Shown here: positions 34,613 through 43,903 of the stretch, piece after piece
Layout of the letters: each line of letters starts with the position of its first letter
Position numbering within the stretch: the stretch's first letter is position 1
From: Marivirga arenosa
GTDB lineage: Bacteria > Bacteroidota > Bacteroidia > Cytophagales > Cyclobacteriaceae
Direction of reading: 5' to 3'
Assembly: GCF_030503895.2 (NCBI RefSeq)
Contig: NZ_CP129970.2
Span: 2,279,001-2,343,000 of the forward strand
Length of the DNA: 64,000 nucleotides
Position numbers and translations under genes: made by a program
The notes under the pieces: generated by a model
What the model was told of the DNA's origin: nothing
What the model saw: the letters and a program-made list of their open reading frames with translations, nothing else
Database searches by the model: none

Positions 34613-35719
34613 ATGGCATTTAATTTTTTCAAAAAGAAAGAAGATAAAGAAACTAAGAAATCAAGCAGATATAAAGAACTAACTGTTCGTAAGGTGATTA
34701 ATGCAACAGCAGATTCTATCATCATAGAATTTGAGAAGCCTGAATGGGAAATGACCTATACGGCTGGTCAATTTCTAACACTTATAACAGATATAGATGG
34801 AGAAAGTGTAAGAAGGGCTTATTCCTTATGTACTTCACCCTTGGTTGATGATTATCCCGCGGTAACAGTAAAAAGAGTTCAGAATGGTAAAATGTCAAAC
34901 CATTTGAATGACAACCTAAAAGAAGGTGATAAGCTGCAGGTATTAGAGCCAATGGGTAATTTCACCACTACTGTAGACGCTAGCAAAAAACGTCATTTGA
35001 TTATGTTTGCCGGAGGAAGTGGTATTACTCCAATGATGGGAATCTCAAAATCAATACTTCATGCTGAACCTGATAGCATTATCTCATTAATTTATGCTAA
35101 CAGAAATCTTGAATCAGTAATTTTCAAGAAAGAGTTTGATGAGCTTGAAGATCAATATGAAGGTAGAATGCACGTCATTCATATATTGGATGATGCGCCT
35201 ATTAACTGGCAAGGTGAATCTGGCTTGTTGAATGAGGAAATGCTAAAGAAGATTTTAGATAGAATTCCAAACTGGGGCAATGATCAAACTCAATATTTAA
35301 TGTGTGGTCCTGAAGGGATGATGAAAAATGTTGAGATCTATCTGGAAAATTTCGGTGTAGATAAGTCAAATGTATTTAAGGAAAGTTTTGTTCAGGGCAC
35401 CATTGATAAAGCCGAGAAAAAAGCACCTGAATCAAAAGGAGGAGAAGAATATGAAGTGACTATTCTGTTTGATGGTGAAGAACACAAATTCCCTGTTCCT
35501 GCTGGTAAAACAATATTAGAAACGGCCCTAGACTTAGATATTGATTTGCCGTTTTCTTGCCAGAGTGGTTTGTGTACAGCCTGTAGAGGGAAATTATTAT
35601 CTGGTACTGTAGAAATGGAAGAGGATGAAGGATTATCAGAAGCTGAAAAAGAGGAAGGCTTTGTATTGAATTGTGTTGGACACCCTACTTCAAGCGATGT
35701 TAAAATCGAAATAGGATAA
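34613..35719 (+). CDS. PaaE/HmpX-type ferredoxin reductase (FAD, NAD, C-terminal 2Fe-2S)
   Basis: A 368-residue soluble oxidoreductase. Domains in order: FAD-binding (about 15-110; RRAYSLCTSP), NAD(P)-binding (about 120-245; MFAGGSGITPMMGI and YLMCGPEGMMKNVE), linker, and a C-terminal plant-type ferredoxin (about 280-368; LPFSCQSGLCTACRGKL with C-x4-C-x2-C, plus the fourth Cys in LNCVGHP). This order separates it from NqrF, which has an N-terminal membrane helix and the ferredoxin domain first. Relatives serve phenylacetyl-CoA epoxidase or fatty-acid/ring hydroxylases; no such oxygenase is adjacent, so the partner is unknown. Confidence 0.88.
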   Translation: MAFNFFKKKEDKETKKSSRYKELTVRKVINATADSIIIEFEKPEWEMTYTAGQFLTLITDIDGESVRRAYSLCTSPLVDDYPAVTVKRVQNGKMSNHLNDNLKEGDKLQVLEPMGNFTTTVDASKKRHLIMFAGGSGITPMMGISKSILHAEPDSIISLIYANRNLESVIFKKEFDELEDQYEGRMHVIHILDDAPINWQGESGLLNEEMLKKILDRIPNWGNDQTQYLMCGPEGMMKNVEIYLENFGVDKSNVFKESFVQGTIDKAEKKAPESKGGEEYEVTILFDGEEHKFPVPAGKTILETALDLDIDLPFSCQSGLCTACRGKLLSGTVEMEEDEGLSEAEKEEGFVLNCVGHPTSSDVKIEIG

Positions 35720-35748
35720 AACATAATACTAAATTATCAGTAATAGTG

Positions 35749-35774
35749 AAAGAGGACAGTGTCCTCTTTTTTTA
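35749..35774 (+). terminator. Rho-independent terminator
   Basis: AGAGGAC-AGT-GTCCTCT, a perfect 7-bp stem with a 3-base loop, extended by A/T pairs and followed by seven T. It ends the ferredoxin-reductase transcript. Confidence 0.88.
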
Positions 35775-35791
35775 TTTTCAAAAGATCAGTT

Positions 35792-37501
35792 ATGGAATTT
35801 CAGATACCCGAAAGAAAATATTTACCAAAAGATTTTAAAGTAAAGGACTGGGAAACACTAAAGCCTTATTTTGAGACTTTGCTGAATGATGAAATTAATT
35901 CAGGAAAAGAATTAGAGTCTTGGTTTCATAAATTAAGTGAATTAGAGGCGGTTGTTTCTGAAGAAATGGCCTGGCGATATATCAAAATGACATGTGATAC
36001 TTCAGATGAAAAGCTAGCTGAATCATTTGAAGATTTTGTAAGAAATATTCAACCACATATAGCTCCATACAATGATAAATTAAATCGTAAGGCATTATCA
36101 TCTCCTTTCCTTGCAGCTGTAAAAGAGAAGGATGGTTTTGACATCATGATCAGAGAAATGGAGAAAGATGTTGAAATTTTTAGAGAAGAAAATATTCCCT
36201 TAGAAACCGAAATATCAAGTCTTTCCCAGAAATATGGGGCCATATTGGGCGGAATGGAAATTGAATATGAAGGTAAGCAATTAACTCTTCAACAGGCAGC
36301 AGTTAAGCTTCAGTCAACGGACAGAGAATTAAGAGAAAGCATTTATAAAAAAATAGCCAACAGAAGATTAGAGGATAAATCAAAATTAGATGAATTATTT
36401 TCTGAGCTTATAAGACTCAGAACAGATGTGGCTAAAAATGCTGGTTTTGCGAACTACCGTGATTATAAGTTCAAATCAATGGGTAGATTCGATTATACAC
36501 CTCAAGACTGCTTCGATTTTCATGAGTCAGTGAAAGAAGAAGTGGTTCCTTTATTGAATGAAATAGCAAAGGAAAGAAAAGAGAAATTAGATTTAAGCAC
36601 TTTAATGCCTTGGGATAAAGCGGTTGATACTTCTGGTAAGGAATCATTAAAGCCTTTTAATGATGCTGAAGATTTAACGGCTAAAACCATTAAAGTTTTT
36701 AATAAGCTCGATCCTTATTTAGGCGATTGTTTGCTGAAAATGATTGAGATGAAACATCTCGATTTAGAATCCAGAAAAGGGAAAGCACCTGGCGGATATA
36801 ACTATCCATTATCGGAAACAGGAGTACCTTTCATATTTATGAATGCTACATCCACTTTGCAAGATATGGTAACGCTTTTACATGAAGGTGGGCATGCTGT
36901 GCATTCTTTTTTAATGAATGATTTAGAACTGACTGAATTTAAGAATCCGCCTTCTGAAATAGCGGAATTGGCTTCAATGAGTATGGAACTGATTACTTTA
37001 GATCATTGGGACGTATTTTTTGAAAATGAAGAAGAACTAAAAAGAGCCAAAACAGAACATTTAGAAGGGATTATTCAAACGCTTCCTTGGGTAGCTACCA
37101 TTGACAAATTCCAACATTGGGTGTATGAGAATCCTAATCATACCTTAGAAGATAGAAAAAAAGCTTGGAATAAAATATTTGACACCTTTTCTGATTCCCT
37201 TACAGATTGGTCAGATTTAGAAGAGATAAAGGATTATTTATGGCATAAACAACTGCATCTTTTTGAAGTACCTTTTTACTATATCGAATACGGAATGGCT
37301 CAATTGGGCGCAATTGCAGTATGGAAGAATTTTAAGGATAATCCTAAAAAAGGATTGGAATCTTATATGGAAGCATTAAAGCTTGGATACACAAAGTCAA
37401 TTCCAGAGGTATATGAAAAAGCAAATATTAAGTTTGATTTTAGTAAAGAAAATATTAGTCAATTGATGAATTTTGTTAAATCAGAGATGGGAAATATTTA
37501 G
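35792..37501 (+). CDS. M3-family oligoendopeptidase
   Basis: A 569-residue cytoplasmic zinc metallopeptidase of the PepF/thimet type. The zinc site is TLLHEGGHAVHSFL (HExxH, about residues 364-368) with the downstream Glu in PPSEIAELASMSMELI. No signal peptide. The ATG at 35792 is chosen because an upstream in-frame GTG at 35759 lies inside the terminator hairpin of the previous gene. It degrades short peptides in the cytoplasm. Confidence 0.92.
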   Translation: MEFQIPERKYLPKDFKVKDWETLKPYFETLLNDEINSGKELESWFHKLSELEAVVSEEMAWRYIKMTCDTSDEKLAESFEDFVRNIQPHIAPYNDKLNRKALSSPFLAAVKEKDGFDIMIREMEKDVEIFREENIPLETEISSLSQKYGAILGGMEIEYEGKQLTLQQAAVKLQSTDRELRESIYKKIANRRLEDKSKLDELFSELIRLRTDVAKNAGFANYRDYKFKSMGRFDYTPQDCFDFHESVKEEVVPLLNEIAKERKEKLDLSTLMPWDKAVDTSGKESLKPFNDAEDLTAKTIKVFNKLDPYLGDCLLKMIEMKHLDLESRKGKAPGGYNYPLSETGVPFIFMNATSTLQDMVTLLHEGGHAVHSFLMNDLELTEFKNPPSEIAELASMSMELITLDHWDVFFENEEELKRAKTEHLEGIIQTLPWVATIDKFQHWVYENPNHTLEDRKKAWNKIFDTFSDSLTDWSDLEEIKDYLWHKQLHLFEVPFYYIEYGMAQLGAIAVWKNFKDNPKKGLESYMEALKLGYTKSIPEVYEKANIKFDFSKENISQLMNFVKSEMGNI

Positions 37502-37637
37502 CAATTATTAAAGCTTCGAAATTTAGTTGAAAGTAGACCATTAAAAAGTTGATGGATTAGTCAAAAAATTAAAAATAAGTAATTTTACCTATACATTTCT
37601 AAGTGATTTAACCCTTATGTCGTAATTATTCAATTTG

Positions 37638-37645
37638 TACTTTTG
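37638..37645 (+). promoter_or_regulatory. Bacteroidota -7 promoter element (TACTTTTG)
   Basis: A TAnnTTTG match 19 bases before the ATG at 37664; it overlaps an in-frame TTG at 37643 and so argues against that earlier start. Confidence 0.55.
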
Positions 37646-37663
37646 AAGAAAAAATATAAAGTT

Positions 37664-38206
37664 ATGAATAATTCAACAGAGGGGGTTACGTTATCATCAG
37701 CTTTCGTAAAAGACATTATAGATCTTTATGAAGGCAAAGACTCTTACCAAAGAGAGCTAAAAAGAATGGCAAATGGGTTAGACTTATCTAGCGCAATGAA
37801 ATTTGTACCTATGGAGACTTATAATTCAATGTGTAATTGGATTGAGTCACAAATAGGTCAGGCTAATACAAGAAGGTTAGGAAGAAAGATTGGCGCAACG
37901 GCTTATTCTGGAATGTTAGCGAATGGTTTAATTACTAGTGATGCTTCTCCAAAAGAAATGATGGAAGGTTTAGCAAAAGTAGCATCCATGATGATTAAAG
38001 ATCCTGAAGGAAGAGGATGGGAAATTTTGGAAACAGCTCCTAAGCATATCATCATGAGAAGAACTCAAACATTTAATAGTACTTTACAATTTGGTTTAAT
38101 TGATGAGCTAATTAGAAAAACCAAGGCAGTGAGTCCAAAAGTAGAGTACGTTAAATCAGTAGCTGACGGGGATGAATTCGATGAGTATAAAATCTCTTGG
38201 TTTTAA
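37664..38206 (+). CDS. Soluble protein of unknown function
   Basis: A 180-residue protein without signal peptide or membrane segment. It appears helical, with PMETYNSMCNWIESQIGQAN, RRLGRKIGATAYSGMLANGL and WEILETAPKHIIMRRTQTFN as its most patterned parts. I see a loose resemblance to helical sensor-like domains of the DUF2378/heme-NO-binding type, too weak to assign. The promoter element at 37638-37645 fixes the ATG at 37664. A single-gene unit, ended by a strong terminator. Confidence 0.72.
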   Translation: MNNSTEGVTLSSAFVKDIIDLYEGKDSYQRELKRMANGLDLSSAMKFVPMETYNSMCNWIESQIGQANTRRLGRKIGATAYSGMLANGLITSDASPKEMMEGLAKVASMMIKDPEGRGWEILETAPKHIIMRRTQTFNSTLQFGLIDELIRKTKAVSPKVEYVKSVADGDEFDEYKISWF

Positions 38207-38236
38207 GCTAATGGCATTTTAGGCGATGAACATAAA

Positions 38237-38270
38237 AAAACCTGCTCTTAAAAAGAGCAGGTTTTATTTT
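38237..38270. terminator. Strong bidirectional terminator
   Basis: A 13-bp perfect stem (AAAACCTGCTCTT with AAGAGCAGGTTTT) and 3-base loop with A-run and T-rich flanks, between the convergent unknown-function gene and peroxiredoxin. Confidence 0.9.
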
Positions 38271-38285
38271 TAATAATCAATTCGA

Positions 38286-38921
38286 TTATTTTTTGTTTTT
38301 TGCTAAGTAAGAAGAAACAGATTCTCTCGATTCTTGCATAGCCTCTTTTCCTTCTTCCCAGTTTGCAGGGCAAACTTCACCGTATTTTTCAACGTGCTGC
38401 CATGCATCCACAATTCTTAACATTTCGTCAATGTTTCTACCTAATGGTAAATCATTGATAGTTTCGTGACGAACAATACCTTTTTTATCGATGAAGAATG
38501 TACCTCTAAATGCTACTGGAGCACCTTCGAAAATTAATTCACCTTCTTCATTATAATTCCAATCACCAGCTAAAACGCCAAAGTTGTTAGCAATAGTTTT
38601 GGAAGCATCAGCTACTAATGGGTAATTAACACCTTCGATACCACCATTTTCCTGTGGAGTTAATAACCAAGCTAAGTGAGTTTCTTCTGTATCAGTAGAT
38701 GCACCTACAACAGCAACACCTCTTTTTTCGAACTCAGCTAATTTTTCTTGGAATGCCAATATCTCAGTTGGGCAAACGAAAGTGAAATCTTTTGGGTAGA
38801 AGAAGAAGATTACATCCTTCTGTCCGATGTATTGCTCTAATGAGAAATCTTCTACTATTTCTTCTCCGTTAATTACTGCTCCTGATTTAAATACTGGGGC
38901 TTTTTTTCCTACTAAAGACAT
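38286..38921 (-). CDS. 2-Cys peroxiredoxin (AhpC/Prx1 type)
   Basis: A 211-residue thiol peroxidase. Peroxidatic Cys50 sits in FYPKDFTFVCPTE, and the resolving Cys is in YGEVCPANWEEG near the C-terminus, the typical 2-Cys arrangement. FRGTFFIDKKGIVRH is also conserved. It reduces hydrogen peroxide and organic hydroperoxides; its reductant may be the nearby thioredoxin, as no AhpF gene is next to it. It has the best promoter in the window, with both -33 and -7 elements. Confidence 0.94.
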   Translation of the reverse strand: MSLVGKKAPVFKSGAVINGEEIVEDFSLEQYIGQKDVIFFFYPKDFTFVCPTEILAFQEKLAEFEKRGVAVVGASTDTEETHLAWLLTPQENGGIEGVNYPLVADASKTIANNFGVLAGDWNYNEEGELIFEGAPVAFRGTFFIDKKGIVRHETINDLPLGRNIDEMLRIVDAWQHVEKYGEVCPANWEEGKEAMQESRESVSSYLAKNKK

Positions 38922-39278
38922 ACTATTCTTTTAAGTTTTAGATTTAAAAAATTAAATTTCTAATTGTTAATTCAATTCATCAGAAGGTCAAAATCGAATG
39001 ATTACTAAACCTCCCGTCCAATTGAGTTGCAAAGGTAAGGCTATCATTATTTTTTAGCAATTCTTACTCTAAAAGAATAGATTGATATTTTGGATAATAA
39101 AATAGAAAATATCTATAACAAAAATTCTTACTGAAATCAGATTTGGTCTTGAGAAGAAAGTGAAGGATCAAATTATTCTACACTATTTCAGTCAAAAACT
39201 TTAATCCTTTTTAGTTTTAGCTAGTTTTCATTTTTCTGGCTTTTAATTAAGGCTATATTTAGGTTTTAAAATTTGAAT
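38922..39278. other. Divergent intergenic region, peroxiredoxin / polyprenyl synthase
   Basis: About 357 bases, AT-rich. It holds the peroxiredoxin promoter (39030-39060, minus strand) and a leader of roughly 100 bases. TATATTTA shortly before the polyprenyl synthase start is a one-mismatch -7 element. No open frame or hairpin worth calling. Confidence 0.5.
39030..39060 (-). promoter_or_regulatory. Complete Bacteroidota promoter of the peroxiredoxin gene
   Basis: On the minus strand TTG (39058-39060) is followed after 20 bp by TACCTTTG (39037-39030). This matches both elements and the spacing of the Bacteroidota consensus and implies a 5' leader of about 100 bases. Confidence 0.65.
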
Positions 39279-40259
39279 ATGAACGCATCTATTAAAGAAT
39301 ATATAGTATCAATTAACTCAGCAATTGAAAAAGAAAATTTTGGTGAACAGCCCAAAGAATTATATGAGCCTATTCGCTACATTATGTCATTAGGAGGGAA
39401 AAGAATGCGACCTCTTTTAACTATGCTTGCTTATCAGCTTTATCATCCGGAACCCAAGGAAATAATCCCTGCAGCTGTATCGGTTGAGGTTTTTCACAAT
39501 TTCACCTTGATGCATGATGATATCATGGACAATGCTCCTTTAAGAAGAGGGAAAGAAACAGTTCATGAAAAGTGGAATAGCCCTGTTGCTATTTTGTCTG
39601 GTGATGTAATGTTGGTGAAAGCCTACCAACAGTTAATTGAATATTGCCCTGCTGATAAGTTGAAGGTAATTCTTGAGAAATTTAATCAATGTGCAATAGA
39701 GGTTTGTGAAGGCCAACAAATTGATATGAATTTTGAGGAGGAAGATATTGTACAAGAAAAGGAATACATCAATATGATTCGGCTAAAAACAGCAGTTTTG
39801 CTTGGTTTTAGTTTAGAATTTGGAGGTATACTGGCAATGGATAATGTAGCAGATCAAGCTTTGCTTTATCAAATGGGAGTAAATGCGGGAATTGGGTTTC
39901 AGTTGATGGATGATTTATTAGATGTATATGCTGATCAAGATAAATTTGGCAAGCAAGTAGGAGGGGATATCATTGCAAACAAAAAGACTTATTTATTAAT
40001 AAAAGCAAAAGAATTAGCACAAGGTGAAAACAAAGTAGAGCTTAATGATTGGCTACAAAAGGAGGAGTTTGATAAGAATGAGAAAGTATTAGCAGTTCGA
40101 AAGATTTATGATGAGCTAAAAATAAAAGAGCTAACAGAAAGAAAGATGAATGAGTATTTCGAGAAGGCGTTTCAGAATTTATCTGATTTGGAAGCAGTGG
40201 ATGAAAAGAAAGAAATCATAAAAGAATTTTTCACCTATTTAATAAATAGAGAGCAATAA
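39279..40259 (+). CDS. Polyprenyl (isoprenyl) diphosphate synthase
   Basis: A 326-residue trans-prenyltransferase that chains IPP onto an allylic diphosphate. The first aspartate-rich motif is LMHDDIMDNAPLRRG and the second is FQLMDDLLDVYAD; GGKRMRPLLTMLAYQL is the conserved substrate region. Product chain length is not certain. The ATG at 39279 is preferred to a TTG at 39273. It overlaps the rhomboid gene by one base (TAATG). Confidence 0.93.
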   Translation: MNASIKEYIVSINSAIEKENFGEQPKELYEPIRYIMSLGGKRMRPLLTMLAYQLYHPEPKEIIPAAVSVEVFHNFTLMHDDIMDNAPLRRGKETVHEKWNSPVAILSGDVMLVKAYQQLIEYCPADKLKVILEKFNQCAIEVCEGQQIDMNFEEEDIVQEKEYINMIRLKTAVLLGFSLEFGGILAMDNVADQALLYQMGVNAGIGFQLMDDLLDVYADQDKFGKQVGGDIIANKKTYLLIKAKELAQGENKVELNDWLQKEEFDKNEKVLAVRKIYDELKIKELTERKMNEYFEKAFQNLSDLEAVDEKKEIIKEFFTYLINREQ

Positions 40260-40876
40260 TGAGTACTACTTTAATCATTATAATTGTTACCTGTATTATC
40301 AGTATTCCTGCATTTAATAATCATACAAGAATGTATTCGTGGATGTTTAATCCATATCAAGTAGTGCATAGAAAACAGTTTTACAGACTGATTACTTCAG
40401 GCTTTCTACATGCGGATTATGTGCATCTGATTTTCAATATGCTAACACTCTACTTTTTTGGTGATGCAGTAGAGTTTTATTTTAATCAGATCAGTAGCTA
40501 TGGAACTATACTTTATGTAGCATTTTATTTATCAGCTATCGTAATAGCAGATATTCCAACCTTAATAAAACATAAGGACAACCCAAATTACAATGCTTTA
40601 GGTGCTTCAGGGGCAGTTTCTGCTGTTGTTTTCAGCAGTATTCTTTTCAATCCAATGTCTGATTTATGTTTATATGGGATTTTATGCTTGCCAGGCTTTA
40701 TATTCGGTGCTATTTATATTATTTATTCCTATTATCAAGGGAAAAGGCAAGCTGGAAATATTAATCATGATGCTCATTTATTTGGTGCTTTATATGGTTT
40801 AGTGATTACCGTTGCGATTTGGCCTGGAGTGATTCCTCATTTTATAGATCAGCTGAGTACGTTCAGTCTTTTCTAA
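40259..40876 (+). CDS. Rhomboid-family intramembrane serine protease
   Basis: A 205-residue membrane protein with about six hydrophobic segments. The catalytic Ser117 is in LGASGAVSAV and His173 in NHDAHLFGALYG; RLITSGFLHADYVHLIFNM matches the loop/TM2 region (HxxxHxxxN). It cleaves membrane proteins within or next to the membrane; its substrates are unknown. It is translationally coupled to the polyprenyl synthase gene. Confidence 0.92.
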   Translation: MSTTLIIIIVTCIISIPAFNNHTRMYSWMFNPYQVVHRKQFYRLITSGFLHADYVHLIFNMLTLYFFGDAVEFYFNQISSYGTILYVAFYLSAIVIADIPTLIKHKDNPNYNALGASGAVSAVVFSSILFNPMSDLCLYGILCLPGFIFGAIYIIYSYYQGKRQAGNINHDAHLFGALYGLVITVAIWPGVIPHFIDQLSTFSLF

Positions 40877-40886
40877 TTAATCCATT

Positions 40887-40922
40887 CAAAAGCTTTAATT
40901 CATTTTAAAGCTTTGCTTTTTT
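40887..40922 (+). terminator. Probable rho-independent terminator
   Basis: AAAGCTTTAA and TTAAAGCTTT form a 10-bp stem with a 6-base loop, with GCTTTTTT downstream, 12 bases after the rhomboid stop. Confidence 0.7.
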
Positions 40923-41002
40923 AATTACGGCTAGTAAAGAAGAGCAGTGAGTGAAACTTGGGTCAAACTTTTGTTAAAGGCAGATTTTTATAACAAAATT
41001 CG

Positions 41003-41010
41003 TAGATTTG
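41003..41010 (+). promoter_or_regulatory. Bacteroidota -7 promoter element (TAGATTTG), hisS
   Basis: A TAnnTTTG match 21 bases before the hisS ATG; probably drives hisS, hutH and the following co-directional genes. Confidence 0.55.
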
Positions 41011-41031
41011 CGCCAAATTAAAGAATAAGAA

Positions 41032-42408
41032 ATGAGTAAGCAAAAGCCTTCAATACCTAAAGGAACTCGTGATTTTGGACCAGCAGAAATGGCTAAAAGG
41101 CATTTCATTTTAGATACCATCAAAAAGGTGTATCAAAAATACGGATATGCTCCAATAGAAACTCCTGCTATGGAAAACTTAAGTGTTTTGCAGGGGAAAT
41201 ATGGTGATGAAGGCGATCAATTACTTTTTAAAATATTAAACTCTGGAGACTTTCTTTCAAAAACTCAGGAATCAGACCTAAAAGATTCTAAAACACTACA
41301 ACCTAAAATTTCTGAAAAGGGGTTGAGATATGATTTGACTGTTCCTTTTGCTCGCTATGTGGTAATGAATCAACATAATTTGAGTTTTCCTTTCAAGCGT
41401 TACCAAATTCAACCGGTTTGGAGAGCAGATCGACCTCAAAAAGGAAGATATAGAGAGTTTTATCAATGCGATGCAGATGCTATTGGTACAGATTCAATGC
41501 TTTGTGAAGCGGAAATAGTTTTGATGATTCAAGAAGTTTTCAAGCTTCTGCAAACTAAAAAGCCTGATAGTTTAGATTATGCTATAAAAATCAATAATCG
41601 AAAAATTCTTTCGGGTATAGTTGAAGTAATGGGTGCTGCAGGGAAAGAAACTGATTTTGCAGTTGCAATTGATAAGCTTGATAAAATTGGTGAAGAAAAG
41701 GTAAAAGAAGAATTGACTGAGCGAGGTTTTGAACAATCTGCTATTGATACCTTAAGTCCTTTATTTTCATTATCGGGTAGTAATAAAGATCAGTTAGCAT
41801 TTTTAAAGGATTTCCTTTCAAACTCTGAGGTAGGGCAAAAAGGGTTAGCCGAGTTAAATGAAGTTTTTGATATATTAGATTCATTTGGGGCCAATGTTCC
41901 AGAACTTGAATTAGATGTTACCTTAGCAAGAGGGCTATCCTATTATACAGGGGCTATTTTTGAAGTAAAGCCACAAAATGTAAAAATGGGAAGCATCTGT
42001 GGAGGCGGTAGATATGATGGCTTAACCGATACTTTTGGTTTGCCTGATGTGTCAGGCGTAGGAATTTCTTTTGGTGTAGATCGAATTTATGATGTATTGG
42101 ATGAATTAGAATTATACCCTGAAAATTCCGAGAGTAGCACTCAAGTATTAATTGTTAGCTTTGATGATGAAAGCTGGAAATATAGTTTGAAGGTTCTACA
42201 AAGATTAAGAAATGCTAACATTAAAGCGGAGCTGTATCCTGAGCCAGTAAAGCTAAAAAAGCAAATGAAGTACGCCAATGATAAACAGATTCCATATGTG
42301 ATTTTGGTTGGTTCAGAAGAGGTGAAAACCGGCCAACTTACTTTTAAAAATATGCAGGATGGAACTCAGGATAACCTTAATTTGGATAGCATATTGAAAC
42401 ATTTTTAA
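41032..42408 (+). CDS. hisS: Histidyl-tRNA synthetase
   Basis: A 458-residue class II aminoacyl-tRNA synthetase. Visible are the N-terminal KGTRDFGPAEMAKR, motif 2 around FKRYQIQPVWRADRPQKGRY, the histidine-binding block ARGLSYYTGAIFEV, motif 3 GGGRYDGL...SGVGISFGVDRI, and the C-terminal anticodon-binding domain (VLIVSFDDE). Normal length. It leads a run of five genes with gaps or overlaps of a few bases. Confidence 0.97.
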   Translation: MSKQKPSIPKGTRDFGPAEMAKRHFILDTIKKVYQKYGYAPIETPAMENLSVLQGKYGDEGDQLLFKILNSGDFLSKTQESDLKDSKTLQPKISEKGLRYDLTVPFARYVVMNQHNLSFPFKRYQIQPVWRADRPQKGRYREFYQCDADAIGTDSMLCEAEIVLMIQEVFKLLQTKKPDSLDYAIKINNRKILSGIVEVMGAAGKETDFAVAIDKLDKIGEEKVKEELTERGFEQSAIDTLSPLFSLSGSNKDQLAFLKDFLSNSEVGQKGLAELNEVFDILDSFGANVPELELDVTLARGLSYYTGAIFEVKPQNVKMGSICGGGRYDGLTDTFGLPDVSGVGISFGVDRIYDVLDELELYPENSESSTQVLIVSFDDESWKYSLKVLQRLRNANIKAELYPEPVKLKKQMKYANDKQIPYVILVGSEEVKTGQLTFKNMQDGTQDNLNLDSILKHF

Positions 42409-42412
42409 AACT

Positions 42413-43903
42413 ATGAGCAATTTTTTTGAGCTTGGTAATCACGACCTAAGCCTTGCCAATATAAGGAGGATATTAGCTGATGATTTAAAAATCAAATTAG
42501 CTAATAAAGCCATTGAAGCTATAGAGAACTGCAGAAATTTTTTAGATAATCATATACAAAACTCTGAGGATCCGGTCTATGGAATTAATACAGGATTTGG
42601 TTCTTTATACAATAGAAATATTTCAAAATCTGATTTAGAGCAACTTCAAGTTAATTTAGTGATGTCTCATGCTTGTGGGACTGGTCCTGAAATTAATCAA
42701 CGCATAGTTAAAATTATGCTATTGCTAAAAATTCAGTCCTTAACTTATGGTCATAGTGGTGTACAATTAGCAACCGTTAATAGGCTCATAGATTTCTATA
42801 ATGATGATATATTTCCAGTTGTTTACGAATCAGGTTCATTGGGGGCTTCAGGAGATTTAGCACCATTAGCTCATTTATCGCTACCGTTAATTGGAAAAGG
42901 TGAAGTTTATTTTCAAGGCAAAAAAATTAGTGGTGAGCAATTATTAAAAGAGAAAAATTGGGAGCCGATCCATTTAAAAGCGAAGGAGGGTCTTGCTCTT
43001 TTAAATGGTACTCAATTCATGAATGCTTTTGGAGTGCATTCTGCTTTAGCTGCGGAGGAAATTATAAATTGGGCTAACCATATTGGAGCTCTTTCTTTAG
43101 ATGCTTTTGATGGAAGACCTGAGCCTTTCGATTCAAAAATTCATCTGATCAGAAATCAGGATGGGCAGAAGATCGTAGCAAAAGAGATTTTGGAACTACT
43201 AGAGGGTAGCGAAATAATCAAGCAGGAAAAAGTGCATGTGCAGGATCCCTATAGTTTTAGGTGCATTCCACAAGTGCATGGTGCAAGTTACGATGCCATA
43301 GAATATGTTAAGTCAATAGTTGGAAAAGAGTTAGCGGGAGTAACGGATAATCCCAATATTTTTCCTGAAGAAGGTGAAATAATATCAGGTGGGAATTTTC
43401 ATGGTCAGCCTCTTGCATTAGCACTTGATTTTTTAGCTATAGCGTTAGCTGAACTGGGTAATATATCAGAAAGAAGAACTTATCAGTTGATTTCTGGAAG
43501 CAGAGGATTACCTGATTTTCTGGTAATGAATCCAGGTTTAAATTCGGGCTTAATGATACCACAATATAGTGCTGCTAGTTTAGTGAGTCAGAGTAAACAA
43601 TTATGTACTCCTGCTTGCGTAGATAGCATTGTTTCATCAAATGGACAAGAGGACCATGTAAGTATGGGAGCAAATGCCGCAACCAAATTGTATAAAATCA
43701 TAGAAAATACATATCAGATATTAGCAATAGAGTTGATAAATGCCTCTCAAGCTATTAAATTTAGACGGCCATTGAGGACAAGTTCTCAATTAGAAAAAAT
43801 AATTAGTAATTTTAGAAAAGATGTTTCGTTGATTGAGGATGATCGAGTACTGCATGATGACATAGTGAAGGCAGTACACTTTATTAAAAATTACAAGATT
43901 TGA
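42413..43903 (+). CDS. hutH: Histidine ammonia-lyase
   Basis: A 496-residue MIO-dependent lyase that deaminates L-histidine to urocanate. The MIO cofactor forms from Ala145-Ser146-Gly147 in GASGDLAPLAHL. VMSHACGTGPEIN carries the Ser-His pair expected in histidine rather than tyrosine lyases, and GNFHGQPLALALDF and SNGQEDHVSMG are further active-site blocks. It starts four bases after hisS. No hutU, hutI or hutG follows, so the rest of the degradation pathway is elsewhere or absent. Confidence 0.93.
   Translation: MSNFFELGNHDLSLANIRRILADDLKIKLANKAIEAIENCRNFLDNHIQNSEDPVYGINTGFGSLYNRNISKSDLEQLQVNLVMSHACGTGPEINQRIVKIMLLLKIQSLTYGHSGVQLATVNRLIDFYNDDIFPVVYESGSLGASGDLAPLAHLSLPLIGKGEVYFQGKKISGEQLLKEKNWEPIHLKAKEGLALLNGTQFMNAFGVHSALAAEEIINWANHIGALSLDAFDGRPEPFDSKIHLIRNQDGQKIVAKEILELLEGSEIIKQEKVHVQDPYSFRCIPQVHGASYDAIEYVKSIVGKELAGVTDNPNIFPEEGEIISGGNFHGQPLALALDFLAIALAELGNISERRTYQLISGSRGLPDFLVMNPGLNSGLMIPQYSAASLVSQSKQLCTPACVDSIVSSNGQEDHVSMGANAATKLYKIIENTYQILAIELINASQAIKFRRPLRTSSQLEKIISNFRKDVSLIEDDRVLHDDIVKAVHFIKNYKI

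Noticed and set aside
34613-35719. Candidate nqrF for the incomplete nqr operon
   Set aside because: Domain order is FAD-NAD-ferredoxin and there is no N-terminal membrane helix; NqrF is helix-ferredoxin-FAD-NAD.
35759-35791. Upstream GTG start for the M3 peptidase
   Set aside because: It lies within the terminator hairpin of the previous gene; the ATG at 35792 gives the family-like start.
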